A DNA stretch of 64,000 bases from Vreelandella subglaciescola. GTDB lineage: Bacteria > Pseudomonadota > Gammaproteobacteria > Pseudomonadales > Halomonadaceae. Below, one piece after another: positions 50,088-59,145 of this stretch. The position numbers and the translations under genes were made by a program. The notes beneath the pieces are model-generated. The model did no database searches. It was not told the origin of the DNA and worked only from the letters and a program-made list of their open reading frames with translations. Position 1 is the first letter of the stretch, and each line of letters starts with the position of its first letter. The stretch is taken from the NCBI RefSeq assembly GCF_900142895.1, contig NZ_LT670847.1:1-64000 (forward strand). The letters are read 5' to 3'.

Positions 50088-51029
50088 TCAGGCTGCTTCA
50101 AGCGGCGCCGCCAGCGCCTCGGCACGTGCTTCAAGGCGCTGAATAAACGGGTTGATGTCTTCGCGATGACGCGGCAGGGAAACCGCAATACGCACTTCTA
50201 TCTGGCCGGTTTCGACCAGCACACGACGGGAGAGCGCCCGTGTCAGGCGCTCGCGCACCAGCAGCGCACCGCTTTCGCTGGTGGTGGGCAGTACCAGCCA
50301 GAACGTGGTGCTCGTTGCGCGCCCCAGCACATCGTAATCGCGGCACTGGTGGCTGACTTCCTGACACAGGGCGTCCAGCAGCGCGAGCTGCGCGCGATGG
50401 CCAAACTGTTCACCGGCCATATCCAGCTGCGGCAGGTGAATGACCAGCACCGCGAGGTGCCGGTTGAGCACGGCGGCGCGCTGGTATTCGCTTTGCAGGC
50501 GCTCGTGCAGGGCGTCGATATGATAGGCGCTGCATTCACTGTCGTGGGAGTCAGTGGCGCGCAGCAGTGCCTGGCGGCGTGCCTGTTCCCAGCGTGGCAG
50601 TGCAAGCAGTAGCGCGGTGGCAAAAAAACCGACCACCCAGCTGGGCGGCGCGCTGTGCAGCGGTGTGAACCACCAGATGGGCGCGAGCAGGACGTTAATG
50701 GTGAGCGCGCTCCATAGTGGCAGCAGTAAAAAGGTCGCTGCCAGTGGCAGGCCAAGCCACACCAGCGATATCTCCGGCGGTTGCCAGATGGCGGCCAGCA
50801 TCGTCACATAGGTGGCCACCAGCAGAATCATGCGCGGCAGATACACTGAAGGCGAGCGGAAGAGGTGCAGCAATAACGCGGCGAGCAGTACCAGCACCAG
50901 GAATAGCGGAGTAAACAGGGTAACGTAGTCCCCCGTGGCGTAGCGCCAGGCGGCATAGCCGGCCATCAGCAGCGGCGCGGCGATGTAGACGAGCGTCATC
51001 AAGCGGTGCGAAAACTGATGTTCGTTCAA
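50088..51029 (-). CDS. Membrane protein with a degenerate GGDEF-like domain (second of a pair)
   Basis: A 313-residue protein with five to six transmembrane helices (about residues 8-150), a linker, and a GGDEF-like cytoplasmic domain. The pattern LHERLQSEYQRAAVLNRHLAVLVIHLPQLD aligns with the start of the diguanylate cyclase core, and CRDYDVLGRATSTTFWLVLPTTSESGALLVRERLTRAL with the end. The GG(D/E)EF loop is replaced by TSTTF, so cyclase activity is not expected. It may be a sensor or scaffold. Its start (51029) overlaps the preceding gene's stop by four bases, so the pair is cotranscribed. Confidence in the domain call is moderate because similarity is remote. Confidence 0.6.
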   Translation of the reverse strand: MNEHQFSHRLMTLVYIAAPLLMAGYAAWRYATGDYVTLFTPLFLVLVLLAALLLHLFRSPSVYLPRMILLVATYVTMLAAIWQPPEISLVWLGLPLAATFLLLPLWSALTINVLLAPIWWFTPLHSAPPSWVVGFFATALLLALPRWEQARRQALLRATDSHDSECSAYHIDALHERLQSEYQRAAVLNRHLAVLVIHLPQLDMAGEQFGHRAQLALLDALCQEVSHQCRDYDVLGRATSTTFWLVLPTTSESGALLVRERLTRALSRRVLVETGQIEVRIAVSLPRHREDINPFIQRLEARAEALAAPLEAA

Positions 51030-51886
51030 GACGCCTCCTTTAGTGCCGCGCGGTTGCCGGCGCTCTGCTTCAGCTGCTCCACGTCGGTCAGAGCGTGTTC
51101 AACGGCGGCCAGGCTGACGTACTGGCTGTCTACCCTGGCGGGTAGCGCGTCAAGCAGGCGCTGGCGGCGCTGGGCGGCGTCTGTCTCTGAGCGTGACAGC
51201 AACAGCGTTGCCAGCGTCGTGGCATCCAGCCGATAGGCGTGTTCAAAGCGGTAGGTCAGCTGGCAAAGCGTTTGGGCAAACGGCCAGAGCTGGCGGCGCT
51301 TGACGTAAAAGATGACCAGCTCGCCATAGAGGCCGTCGCGCTCGCAGCGCAGCCGCTCGCGGGTAATGTCGCGCAGCAGCTGCTCTTGCGCCCAGAGGTT
51401 AACGCCCGGAATGAGGCGCAGGCGCTGCAGGATAGCCCCGTTAATATGGATAAACTGGCGCGCCCGGGACACGGCCAGCAGGCACAGCAGGCATAGCGTT
51501 ACCAGCATCAGCCCCCAGGCGGGCGTGCTCAGCTGGGGGGCCAGCAGCACCCAGCTGAGCAGCGCACCGCTGATGTTGAACGCCGCAACCCAATGAATTT
51601 GTGGCAGCATGAACAGTGCGCACCATGCCCAGATCAACAGGGCGTGGCGCTCCGGGGCAGCCGCAATCAGGCCGATCAGCAGCGTGCCGGGCAATAATTG
51701 CCACGGCAGCCCGCGAGCACGCCGGTGGTTGAATTCCAGCAGCAGGGCGGTGATGAACAGCCAGCTGACCGACACCCACAGCACCAGTGCGGCGGCCGGC
51801 GGTGCGGCCGGCGTCCACAGCGCCAGAACAACGGCGGCTGCCAGCAGATTGGCGCGCAGCAGGCGGACTTTGTATTTACTTTGCAT
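51026..51886 (-). CDS. Membrane protein with a strongly degenerate GGDEF-like domain (first of a pair)
   Basis: A 286-residue protein with about five to six transmembrane helices (residues about 10-140). A soluble domain follows, in which IPGVNLWAQEQLLRDITRERLRCERDGLYGELVIFYV fits the opening of a GGDEF core (LTGLxNRRxF...RARR) and AYRLDATTLATLLLSRSETDAAQRRQRLLDAL fits its end. The signature is replaced by LDATT, and no metal or GTP residues are left. It is the upstream gene of a four-base-overlapping pair and diverges from proA. It may equally be an unrelated membrane protein. Confidence 0.5.
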   Translation of the reverse strand: MQSKYKVRLLRANLLAAAVVLALWTPAAPPAAALVLWVSVSWLFITALLLEFNHRRARGLPWQLLPGTLLIGLIAAAPERHALLIWAWCALFMLPQIHWVAAFNISGALLSWVLLAPQLSTPAWGLMLVTLCLLCLLAVSRARQFIHINGAILQRLRLIPGVNLWAQEQLLRDITRERLRCERDGLYGELVIFYVKRRQLWPFAQTLCQLTYRFEHAYRLDATTLATLLLSRSETDAAQRRQRLLDALPARVDSQYVSLAAVEHALTDVEQLKQSAGNRAALKEAS

Positions 51887-51981
51887 AGTGGCTTATTGAC
51901 GTGTTTTTTGATATTGGTCGCTACTTTATATTAATAGCTTAATCTTGATAGCTTAACCGACCACCGTACACGGAGTAAGGC

Positions 51982-53268
51982 ATGAGCGTTTCATCCTCGC
52001 GAGCTGACACAACGGATATTCCCGCTTATATGCAGGCGCTGGGCCGCGCTGCCCGTGAGGCCGCACGAGGCCTGCGCCGCGCCGATAGCGGGCGCAAAAA
52101 CCGCGCACTGCTGGCCATGGCCGAGCGGATTGACGCTTCGCGCGAGGCGGTGCTGGCGGCCAACGCCGAAGACATGCAGCGCGGCCGTGACGCCGGGCTG
52201 GACGCCGCGCTGCTCGACCGGCTGGCGCTTGACCAGGCGCGCATCAACGCCATGATCGAAGGGCTGCATCAGGTAGCGGCACTGCCCGACCCGGTGGGTG
52301 AGATCGACGGCCTGCGTGCTCGCCCCAGCGGTATTCAGGTGGGGCAGATGCGCGTACCGCTGGGCGTGATCGGGATTATTTTCGAGTCGCGTCCCAACGT
52401 TACCGTCGAGGCCGCCAGCCTGTGTCTCAAGTCCGGCAACGCCTGCATTCTGCGCGGCGGCTCTGAAGCGAGCGCCTCCAACGCCGCGCTGAGCGAATGC
52501 CTCAAGGCCGGCTTGGAAGATGTCGACTTGCCGGCGGGCAGCGTGCAGGTCGTCGCTACGACCGACCGCGCCGCCGTGGGCGAGCTGATCACCAGCCCCG
52601 AGTTTGTCGACGTGATTATTCCGCGCGGGGGCAAATCGCTCATCGAGCGCATTTCGCGGGAAGCCAAAGTGCCGGTGATCAAGCACCTTGACGGCGTGTG
52701 CCACGTTTACGTTGACGCCACGGCGGATCACGAGAAAGCGCTGGCGATTGCGGTCAACGCCAAAACCCAGCGCTACGGCACCTGCAATACGCTGGAAACG
52801 CTGCTGCTTGATGCGCCCATTGCCGAGGCGCTGCTGCCCGAGCTTGCCCGGCGCTTTGCCGAGCACGAGGTCGAGCTGCGCGGCTGCGAACGCACCCGGG
52901 CAGTGCTGCCCCAGGTGATCGCGGCCAGCGAAAGCGACTGGGGCGAGGAATATCTGGCACCGGTGCTGGCCATCAAGGTCGTTGACGGCGTGGATGACGC
53001 CATGGCACACATCGAGCGTTACGGCTCGCAGCATACCGATGCCATCGTTACCCAGGATTACAGCCTGGCGCGGCGTTTCATGGCCGAGGTGGACTCAAGC
53101 TCGGTGATGGTCAACGCCTCCACGCGCTTTGCCGACGGCTTTGAGTACGGACTGGGCGCGGAAATCGGCATTTCCACCGACAAGCTGCACGCCCGGGGGC
53201 CGGTGGGTCTTGAAGGGCTGACCACGCGCAAATACGTGGTGCTGGGCGAAGGCCATATCCGCCAATGA
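51982..53268 (+). CDS. proA: Gamma-glutamyl phosphate reductase
   Basis: A 428-residue enzyme reducing gamma-glutamyl phosphate to glutamate semialdehyde in proline synthesis. [37 protein letters not shown] is diagnostic (about residues 125-162). [32 protein letters not shown] and the catalytic Cys in [14 protein letters not shown] follow. Start ATG 51982 has GGAG. It overlaps nadD by four bases. It is the opposite arm of proline metabolism to putA in the same window; proB is not present. Confidence 0.95.
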   Translation: MSVSSSRADTTDIPAYMQALGRAAREAARGLRRADSGRKNRALLAMAERIDASREAVLAANAEDMQRGRDAGLDAALLDRLALDQARINAMIEGLHQVAALPDPVGEIDGLRARPSGIQVGQMRVPLGVIGIIFESRPNVTVEAASLCLKSGNACILRGGSEASASNAALSECLKAGLEDVDLPAGSVQVVATTDRAAVGELITSPEFVDVIIPRGGKSLIERISREAKVPVIKHLDGVCHVYVDATADHEKALAIAVNAKTQRYGTCNTLETLLLDAPIAEALLPELARRFAEHEVELRGCERTRAVLPQVIAASESDWGEEYLAPVLAIKVVDGVDDAMAHIERYGSQHTDAIVTQDYSLARRFMAEVDSSSVMVNASTRFADGFEYGLGAEIGISTDKLHARGPVGLEGLTTRKYVVLGEGHIRQ

Positions 53269-53987
53269 CCCGCAGTATGATTGGACCTGCGGAAACGGAG
53301 GCAGCCACGGCGCCGCGCATCGGCATGCTGGGCGGCACTTTTGATCCGGTGCATCTGGGGCATTTGCGCAGCGCCGTGGAGCTTTACGAGCATCTGGCGC
53401 TTGACCGGCTGCACATGATACCCGCCCCTCAGCCGCCGCTGCGCGGACGGCCTCAGGTTGCCGCCGAAGCGCGCTTATCGCTGCTTGAAGCCGGCATCGG
53501 CGATACCCCGGGGCTTTACGCCGACGGGCGCGAGCTCAAGCGTGCAGGGCCTTCCTACAGCGCGGACACCCTGGCCGAGCTGCGCGCTGAATACGGTGAT
53601 GATGCGCGCCTCGTCATGGCGTTGGGTGAAGATGCGTTTTCACGGCTGGCTGATTGGCACGATCCCGAGCGCCTGTTCGCACTGGCGCATATCGTAGTGA
53701 TCGCGCGGCCGGGGTATCCCATTGCACAGACCCAACGACTTGGGGAACTGATTGGCCAGCGCGAGGTCGCAGACGCGTCGGCCTTGATGCAAACGCCCCA
53801 CGGCGGGCTTTTACGCGTGACGCTGCCCTCGCGCATGGCGATTTCCGCCACGGAGATACGCCGCCGTTTGCAGCAGGGCGAAAGCGTGCGTTATTTATTG
53901 CCCGAAGCCGTAGAGCGCGCTGCCGTTGCCAGACAGCTTTATCAAACGAACGATTATCCAACGGATGGTTGCCAGGCAGGTGAATAG
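53265..53987 (+). CDS. nadD: Nicotinate-nucleotide adenylyltransferase
   Basis: A 240-residue enzyme adenylating nicotinate mononucleotide to deamido-NAD. Motifs are [19 protein letters not shown] (about residues 19-37) with the T/HxGH nucleotidyltransferase signature, and [17 protein letters not shown] (about 198-214). It starts at ATG 53265 inside the proA stop (ATGA), the usual proA-nadD arrangement. The residues before IGMLGG form a short extension of about 18 amino acids; an ATG at 53277 is an alternative. Confidence 0.93.
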   Translation: MTRSMIGPAETEAATAPRIGMLGGTFDPVHLGHLRSAVELYEHLALDRLHMIPAPQPPLRGRPQVAAEARLSLLEAGIGDTPGLYADGRELKRAGPSYSADTLAELRAEYGDDARLVMALGEDAFSRLADWHDPERLFALAHIVVIARPGYPIAQTQRLGELIGQREVADASALMQTPHGGLLRVTLPSRMAISATEIRRRLQQGESVRYLLPEAVERAAVARQLYQTNDYPTDGCQAGE

Positions 53988-54062
53988 CGCTGGCAGTCAC
54001 ACATAAAGCCGTTACAATGGCCGGCTTTACACGCTTTCCTACGGAGTTGGCATTTACCACTC

Positions 54063-54446
54063 ATGCATATTGATACGTTGAAAAACCTGGCGACTGACGC
54101 GCTGGAAGAATTGAAAGGCCGTGATATTACCGCGCTTGACGTGGCTAAACTCACCGACGTTACCGACGTGATGCTGATTGCCAGCGCCACCTCGACGCGC
54201 CACGTATCGGCGCTGGCGCAAAACGTGGTGGAAAAAGCCAAGGCGCAGGGGCTTAACCCGCGCGGCGCTGAAGGCGGCGGCAACGCCGACTGGATGCTGG
54301 TGGATCTGGGCGATGTGATTGTTCACGTGATGCTGCCTGACGCCCGTGAGCTTTACGACCTGGAACGCCTGTGGGCGGATTTGCCGGCCGAGGGCGGCGT
54401 TGAGCAGCTGCGCGAGCGCATGGAAGAGCAGGCCGGCTCGCGATGA
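54063..54446 (+). CDS. rsfS: Ribosomal silencing factor RsfS
   Basis: A 127-residue protein of the RsfS/YbeB/Iojap family, which binds ribosomal protein uL14 and blocks 70S formation during starvation. ALEELKGRDITALDVAKLTDVTDVMLIASATSTRHVSALAQNVVEKAK and DWMLVDLGDVIVHVMLPDARELYDLERLW are typical. It overlaps rlmH by four bases (ATGA), the conserved rsfS-rlmH pair, directly following nadD. Confidence 0.94.
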   Translation: MHIDTLKNLATDALEELKGRDITALDVAKLTDVTDVMLIASATSTRHVSALAQNVVEKAKAQGLNPRGAEGGGNADWMLVDLGDVIVHVMLPDARELYDLERLWADLPAEGGVEQLRERMEEQAGSR

Positions 54447-54910
54447 AAATCCGGCTGCTGGCGGTAGGGACGCGCATGCCCGATTGGGTAGAAGAAGGCG
54501 TCGAAACCTACCGCAAGCGGTTGCCGCGAGATTTCTCGCTGGAAATAGAAGAAATCGCGCTGGGTCAGCGGGGCAAGAATACTCCTGCCGCCAAGGCGCG
54601 CGAGCAGGAAGCCCGGCGTATACGCGAGCGCTTGAAAGGCGATGAGCACTTGGTGGCGCTGGAGGTGAAAGGCCAGCCCTGGACGACGCAAAAGCTGGCG
54701 CAACAGGCCGATGACTGGCGCATGCAGGGGCGCGATGTGGCGCTGCTGGTCGGCGGGCCGGATGGCCTGGCGCCCGATCTTTCGGCCGCGGCGCATAGCG
54801 CCTGGTCACTTTCTCCGCTGACGCTGCCCCACCCGCTGGTGCGCGTCATGCTGGCCGAACAGCTGTACCGTGCATGGACGCTTCTGGTCGGGCATCCCTA
54901 CCATCGTTAG
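54443..54910 (+). CDS. rlmH: 23S rRNA (pseudouridine1915-N3)-methyltransferase
   Basis: A 155-residue SPOUT methyltransferase that modifies pseudouridine 1915 in 23S rRNA. The SAM-binding knot is LLVGGPDGLAPDLSAAAHSAWSLSPLTLPHPLVRVMLAEQLYRAW (about residues 101-145), ending GHPYHR. The N-terminus MKIRLLAVGTRMPDWVEEGVETYRKRLP is standard. It overlaps rsfS. mrdA follows after about 75 bp, so a separate promoter is possible. Confidence 0.95.
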   Translation: MKIRLLAVGTRMPDWVEEGVETYRKRLPRDFSLEIEEIALGQRGKNTPAAKAREQEARRIRERLKGDEHLVALEVKGQPWTTQKLAQQADDWRMQGRDVALLVGGPDGLAPDLSAAAHSAWSLSPLTLPHPLVRVMLAEQLYRAWTLLVGHPYHR

Positions 54911-54986
54911 CACGACATTTTTTATGTAGCACGATTCGGAGAGTCTTTTCGATTGTTTTGCCTTTGTGTAACCGTTAGCTGTCGTC

Positions 54987-56888
54987 ATGCCGCCGCGCCT
55001 TGATACGTTAAAAAATACCGAGCAGGAGCTGCGCATATTTCGTGCCCGGGCGCTGCTGGCGCTGGTGGTGGTGATCGTGCTGACCTCGCTGCTGGTCAGC
55101 CGGCTGGTCTACCTGCAGGTTGTCGAACACGACAAGTACAGCACCCGTTCGGAAAACAACCGCGTGCGCGTGGAGCCGTTGCCACCTACGCGGGGGCTGG
55201 TTTACGACCGCAACGGCGTACTGCTGGCCGAAAACCGTCCCACCTATAATCTGACGCTGGTGCGTGAGCGGGTGGACGATCTGGATCAGACCCTTGAGCG
55301 TCTGGTCGCGCTACTCGACCTCCCCGAAGACGACATCGCGGCGTTCAAACGCCGCTCCCGCCAGCGCCAGCGCCCCTTTCAGCCGGCACTGTTGATGAGC
55401 GACCTGACCGAGGCGCAAATTGCCCGGCTGGCGGTTAACCGCCACCGGCTGCCCGGCGTTGAAGTTGAAGCTCAGCTGTTACGCTACTATCCCGATGCTC
55501 GGATCATGTCGCACGCGCTGGGCTATGTCGGGCGAATTAACGCCGACGAGCTTAAAACGCTGGATACCGGGCGCTATGCGGGGACTCACTTTATCGGCAA
55601 GACCGGCATCGAGCGTTTTTATGAAGACGCGCTGCACGGCGAGGCCGGGCTGCGCAAGGTGGAAACCAACGCCCGTGGCCGGGTGCTGCGCGAGTTGGGG
55701 CGCCAAGACCCGGTGCCCGGCAAAAACCTGACGCTGACGCTGGATAGTGGGCTTCAGCGGCTGGCGTTTGACCTGCTGGATGGCCGCCGCGGCTCTATCG
55801 TGGCGATTGAGCCGCAAAGCGGTGAAATACTTGCCATGGCCTCGGCACCCGGGTTTGACAGCAACCAGTTTGTCACCGGCATCGATGTGGCCTCTTACCG
55901 TGCGCTGCAGCAGGATATTGACCTGCCGCTGTTTAACCGCGCGATTCGTGGCCACTACCCGTCGGGCTCGACGATCAAACCGTTTGTCGCCATGGCGGGG
56001 CTGCGCGAAGGCGTCATCACGCCGGAAAAGACGATTAACGACCCGGGCTACTTTCAACTGCCCAACGATTCGCGCCGCTACCGCAACTGGCTGCGCTGGG
56101 GGCACGGGCGGGTGGATATGGAACGCTCCCTGGCGGTCTCCAACAACACGTACTACTACTCGCTGGCTCACGATCTGGGGATCGACAGACTGCAGCGCCA
56201 GCTAAGCGATTTTGGCTTTGGCCAGCGTGTGGCCCACGATGTGCAGGGCGAAAGCAGCGGGCTGCTGCCTTCCCGGGAATGGAAGCGTGAGCGCTACAAC
56301 CAGCCCTGGTATCCCGGTGAAACGCTGTCGGTCGGCATCGGGCAGGGGTATCTGCAAATCACGCCGCTGCAGCTGGCGACGGCGACAGCGACGCTGGCCA
56401 ATAAAGGCGACTGGGTCAAACCGCGGCTGGCGCGCACGATTGACGGCGAACCGCTGCCCCGTGAGCTACCCGATACGCCCGACGATATCGAGGTGGATAA
56501 CGCCAGCGAGTGGCAGACCGTGTTCAACGGCATGGAGAAGGTGCTTAGCGGCCGTGAAGGCACGGCACGGCGTTCGGGCAAGGGGCTTGAGTATCGCATG
56601 GCGGGAAAATCCGGCACCGCGCAGGTGTTTTCGCTGGGTCAGGACGAACGCTATAACGCCGAAGAGTTGGCCGAGCGGCTGCGCGATCATGCGCTGTTTA
56701 TCGCGTTTGCACCGATTGACGATCCGCAAATTGCGGTGGCGATCATTGTGGAAAACGTCGGTGGTGGCAGCAGTCATGCATCGCCGCTGGCGCGTGAGAT
56801 GACGGATGCCTGGCTGCTGGATGAAGGCCACCTTCCCGGCAGTGATGATCCCGCTGCCACTAATGCTCGCGCCGAAGAGGAGCGGTAA
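54987..56888 (+). CDS. mrdA: Penicillin-binding protein 2 (peptidoglycan D,D-transpeptidase MrdA)
   Basis: A 633-residue class B PBP of the elongasome. A single N-terminal transmembrane helix (ALLALVVVIVLTSLLVSRLVYLQVVE) precedes the dimerisation region (RGLVYDRNGVLLAENRPTYNLTLV). The transpeptidase domain carries the active Ser in YPSGSTIKPFVAMAGL (SxxK), then SNN (about residue 387) and KSGTAQVF (KTG-type box). It extends lateral cell wall with RodA, encoded four bases downstream. Confidence 0.95.
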   Translation: MPPRLDTLKNTEQELRIFRARALLALVVVIVLTSLLVSRLVYLQVVEHDKYSTRSENNRVRVEPLPPTRGLVYDRNGVLLAENRPTYNLTLVRERVDDLDQTLERLVALLDLPEDDIAAFKRRSRQRQRPFQPALLMSDLTEAQIARLAVNRHRLPGVEVEAQLLRYYPDARIMSHALGYVGRINADELKTLDTGRYAGTHFIGKTGIERFYEDALHGEAGLRKVETNARGRVLRELGRQDPVPGKNLTLTLDSGLQRLAFDLLDGRRGSIVAIEPQSGEILAMASAPGFDSNQFVTGIDVASYRALQQDIDLPLFNRAIRGHYPSGSTIKPFVAMAGLREGVITPEKTINDPGYFQLPNDSRRYRNWLRWGHGRVDMERSLAVSNNTYYYSLAHDLGIDRLQRQLSDFGFGQRVAHDVQGESSGLLPSREWKRERYNQPWYPGETLSVGIGQGYLQITPLQLATATATLANKGDWVKPRLARTIDGEPLPRELPDTPDDIEVDNASEWQTVFNGMEKVLSGREGTARRSGKGLEYRMAGKSGTAQVFSLGQDERYNAEELAERLRDHALFIAFAPIDDPQIAVAIIVENVGGGSSHASPLAREMTDAWLLDEGHLPGSDDPAATNARAEEER

Positions 56889-56891
56889 GCC

Positions 56892-58052
56892 ATGCCCTGG
56901 ACCACGTTTTCACGTCTGCTGAACCGCCACCCCGTACGCCCGCCGGATAGCGGCATATCGCGGCGTAAAAGCCTGTGGGAAAACATTCATCTGGATCCGT
57001 GGCTGCTGGGGCTGTTGTTGCTGCTGATGAGCTCAGGGCTGCTGGTGCTGTATAGCGCTTCCGGACAGCACGCTGAGATGGTGCGCGGGCAGGCGCTGCG
57101 CTTTGGCGTGGCGCTTGCGGTCATGGCGGTATTGGCCCAGTTCCCGCCCGGGACCTTTTTACGCTGGGCGCCGCTGGCCTATGGGGTTGGGGTGGCGATG
57201 CTGCTGGCGGTGGAGCTGGTGGGCGATATCGGCATGGGCGCGCAGCGCTGGCTGGAGATTCCCGGCGTCATTCGTTTTCAGCCCTCGGAAATGATGAAAC
57301 TCGCTACGCCGCTGATGGTAGCTGCCTATCTCAGTCGCACCGGCATGCCGCCCCGGCTGCGCCATCTGTTGGTTTCCGCACTGATTATCGGCGCGCCGGT
57401 GGTGCTGATTGCCATGCAGCCGGATCTGGGCACGTCGATTCTGGTAGCGACCGCGGCGCTGATCGTGGTGCTGCTGGCGGGGCTTTCGTGGCGGCTCATC
57501 GGGTTTTTCCTGCTGGTGCTGGGGGCAGCGCTGCCGCTGCTCTGGATGAATTTGCAAAACTACCAGCGCCAGCGCGTGCTGACGTTTTTAAATCCCGAAA
57601 GTGATCCGCTCGGCGCCGGCTGGAATATTATCCAGTCGACCACGGCGATCGGCAGCGGTGGCGTCTGGGGCAAGGGCTGGTTCGAGGGCACCCAATCGCA
57701 GCTGGAGTTTTTGCCCGAGCGCCATACCGATTTTATTATCGCCGTGCTGGGTGAAGAGTTTGGCCTGGTGGGCATGACGGCGCTGCTGGCGCTGTACGTG
57801 ATTATTGTGTGCCGGGGATTGTGGCTGGCGGCCGGCGCACAGGATACCTTCGGGCGGCTGGTGGCCGGCAGTATCATCCTGACCTTTTTCATCTATGTCT
57901 TTGTCAACGTGGGGATGGTCAGCGGTATTCTGCCCGTGGTGGGCGTGCCGCTGCCGCTGATCAGCTTTGGGGGCACCTCAAGCGTGACCCTGCTGGCGGG
58001 GTTCGGTATTCTCATGTCGGTTCACGCCCATCGCCGGCTGCTGCCGCGTTAA
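56892..58052 (+). CDS. mrdB: Rod shape-determining peptidoglycan polymerase RodA
   Basis: A 386-residue SEDS-family glycosyltransferase with ten predicted transmembrane helices. GAQRWLEIPGVIRFQPSEMMKLATPLMVA, MQPDLGTSILVATAALIVVLLAGLSWR and the C-terminal GMVSGILPVVGVPLPLISFGGTSSVT are diagnostic. It polymerises glycan strands together with PBP2. It begins three bases after the mrdA stop. mltB follows within about 20 bp, forming an operon. Confidence 0.95.
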   Translation: MPWTTFSRLLNRHPVRPPDSGISRRKSLWENIHLDPWLLGLLLLLMSSGLLVLYSASGQHAEMVRGQALRFGVALAVMAVLAQFPPGTFLRWAPLAYGVGVAMLLAVELVGDIGMGAQRWLEIPGVIRFQPSEMMKLATPLMVAAYLSRTGMPPRLRHLLVSALIIGAPVVLIAMQPDLGTSILVATAALIVVLLAGLSWRLIGFFLLVLGAALPLLWMNLQNYQRQRVLTFLNPESDPLGAGWNIIQSTTAIGSGGVWGKGWFEGTQSQLEFLPERHTDFIIAVLGEEFGLVGMTALLALYVIIVCRGLWLAAGAQDTFGRLVAGSIILTFFIYVFVNVGMVSGILPVVGVPLPLISFGGTSSVTLLAGFGILMSVHAHRRLLPR

Positions 58053-58071
58053 CTTTCTGGAGTCAATCCTA

Positions 58072-59145
58072 ATGTATAAAGCCTCTCAGCTACGCTTTCG
58101 ACTGCAGGCGGCGGCCATGGTGCTGGGCGCACTGGGCGCACTGGGCGTTGCCGGCAGCGCCGTTGCCGCGCCTGATTTTGATCCTCGGCAGGCGGGCTCG
58201 GATGCCGCAGTGCTGGTGGATGAGCTTAGCCAGCAAGGCCTGCCGCGTGACTTTCTCGTCGACACGCTGAGCCAGGCAAATGCCAGCCAGGAAGTGCTGG
58301 ACGCCATGTCTGGTGCCGCCGAGTTTCGTATGGAATGGCCGGAGTACCGGGCTATTTTCATGTCCGATCGGCGCATTGAGGAAGGCGCCGCGTTTATGCG
58401 CGAGTATCGCGAGGCGCTGGATAGAGCGCAGGCAGAATATGGCGTGGATCCCGAAGTGATAACGGCGATTATCGGCGTGGAAACCTACTACGGACGCTAT
58501 ACGGGAAAGCACCGCGTGCTGGATTCGCTGGCCACGCTGGCCTTTGAGCACCCGCAGCGCGGCGACTTCTTCCGCGGCGAGCTGGCGGCGTTTTTGCGCC
58601 TTGCCTTCGAGCAGGGCGTCGACCCCGGCACGCTGCTGGGTTCTTATGCCGGTGCCATGGGCTACCCGCAGTTTATTCCTACCAGCTACGACGCTTATGC
58701 GGTCGACTTTGACGACGACGGCAAGCGCGATCTGTGGCACAACCCGGTGGATGCCATTGGTAGCGTAGCCAGCTATTTTTCCGAGCACGACTGGCGTGCC
58801 GGCGAGGCCGTTTACCAGGCGGCAGAAGGGCCGGAAACGCCGCCTGACGCCATCGCGCTGAATCAAACCTCGCGGCCGTCGGTGACGCTTGATGAGGCAG
58901 CGCAAGCCGGTATCAAGCCGGTTGGAAGCGGTGCTGAGTCATTTGCTCAGGACCTTGAGCGCCTTGTGGTGCCGCTGCGTTTTGCCATGGAGGAGGGCGC
59001 GCCCGAATACCGGCTGGGCGGGTTCAATTTTTACGTGATCATGCGCTATAACCACAGCCACCTTTACGCCATGGCAGTGGCCGAGCTGGCCGAGGCTATT
59101 GCGCAAAAGCACGCGTCACTCGATCAAGATGAGGAGCAGGCATGA
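58072..59145 (+). CDS. mltB: Lytic murein transglycosylase B (MltB family)
   Basis: A 357-residue SLT3-fold enzyme with a signal peptide (AAMVLGALGALGVAGSAVAA), apparently without a lipobox, so soluble periplasmic. VDPEVITAIIGVETYYGRYTGKHRVLDSLATLAFEHPQR supplies the catalytic Glu region (about residues 125-165). GSYAGAMGYPQFIPTSYDAYAVDFDDDGKRDLW and YNHSHLYAMAVAELAEAI follow. It cleaves the glycan strand to 1,6-anhydro products. It overlaps rlpA by four bases. Confidence 0.93.
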   Translation: MYKASQLRFRLQAAAMVLGALGALGVAGSAVAAPDFDPRQAGSDAAVLVDELSQQGLPRDFLVDTLSQANASQEVLDAMSGAAEFRMEWPEYRAIFMSDRRIEEGAAFMREYREALDRAQAEYGVDPEVITAIIGVETYYGRYTGKHRVLDSLATLAFEHPQRGDFFRGELAAFLRLAFEQGVDPGTLLGSYAGAMGYPQFIPTSYDAYAVDFDDDGKRDLWHNPVDAIGSVASYFSEHDWRAGEAVYQAAEGPETPPDAIALNQTSRPSVTLDEAAQAGIKPVGSGAESFAQDLERLVVPLRFAMEEGAPEYRLGGFNFYVIMRYNHSHLYAMAVAELAEAIAQKHASLDQDEEQA

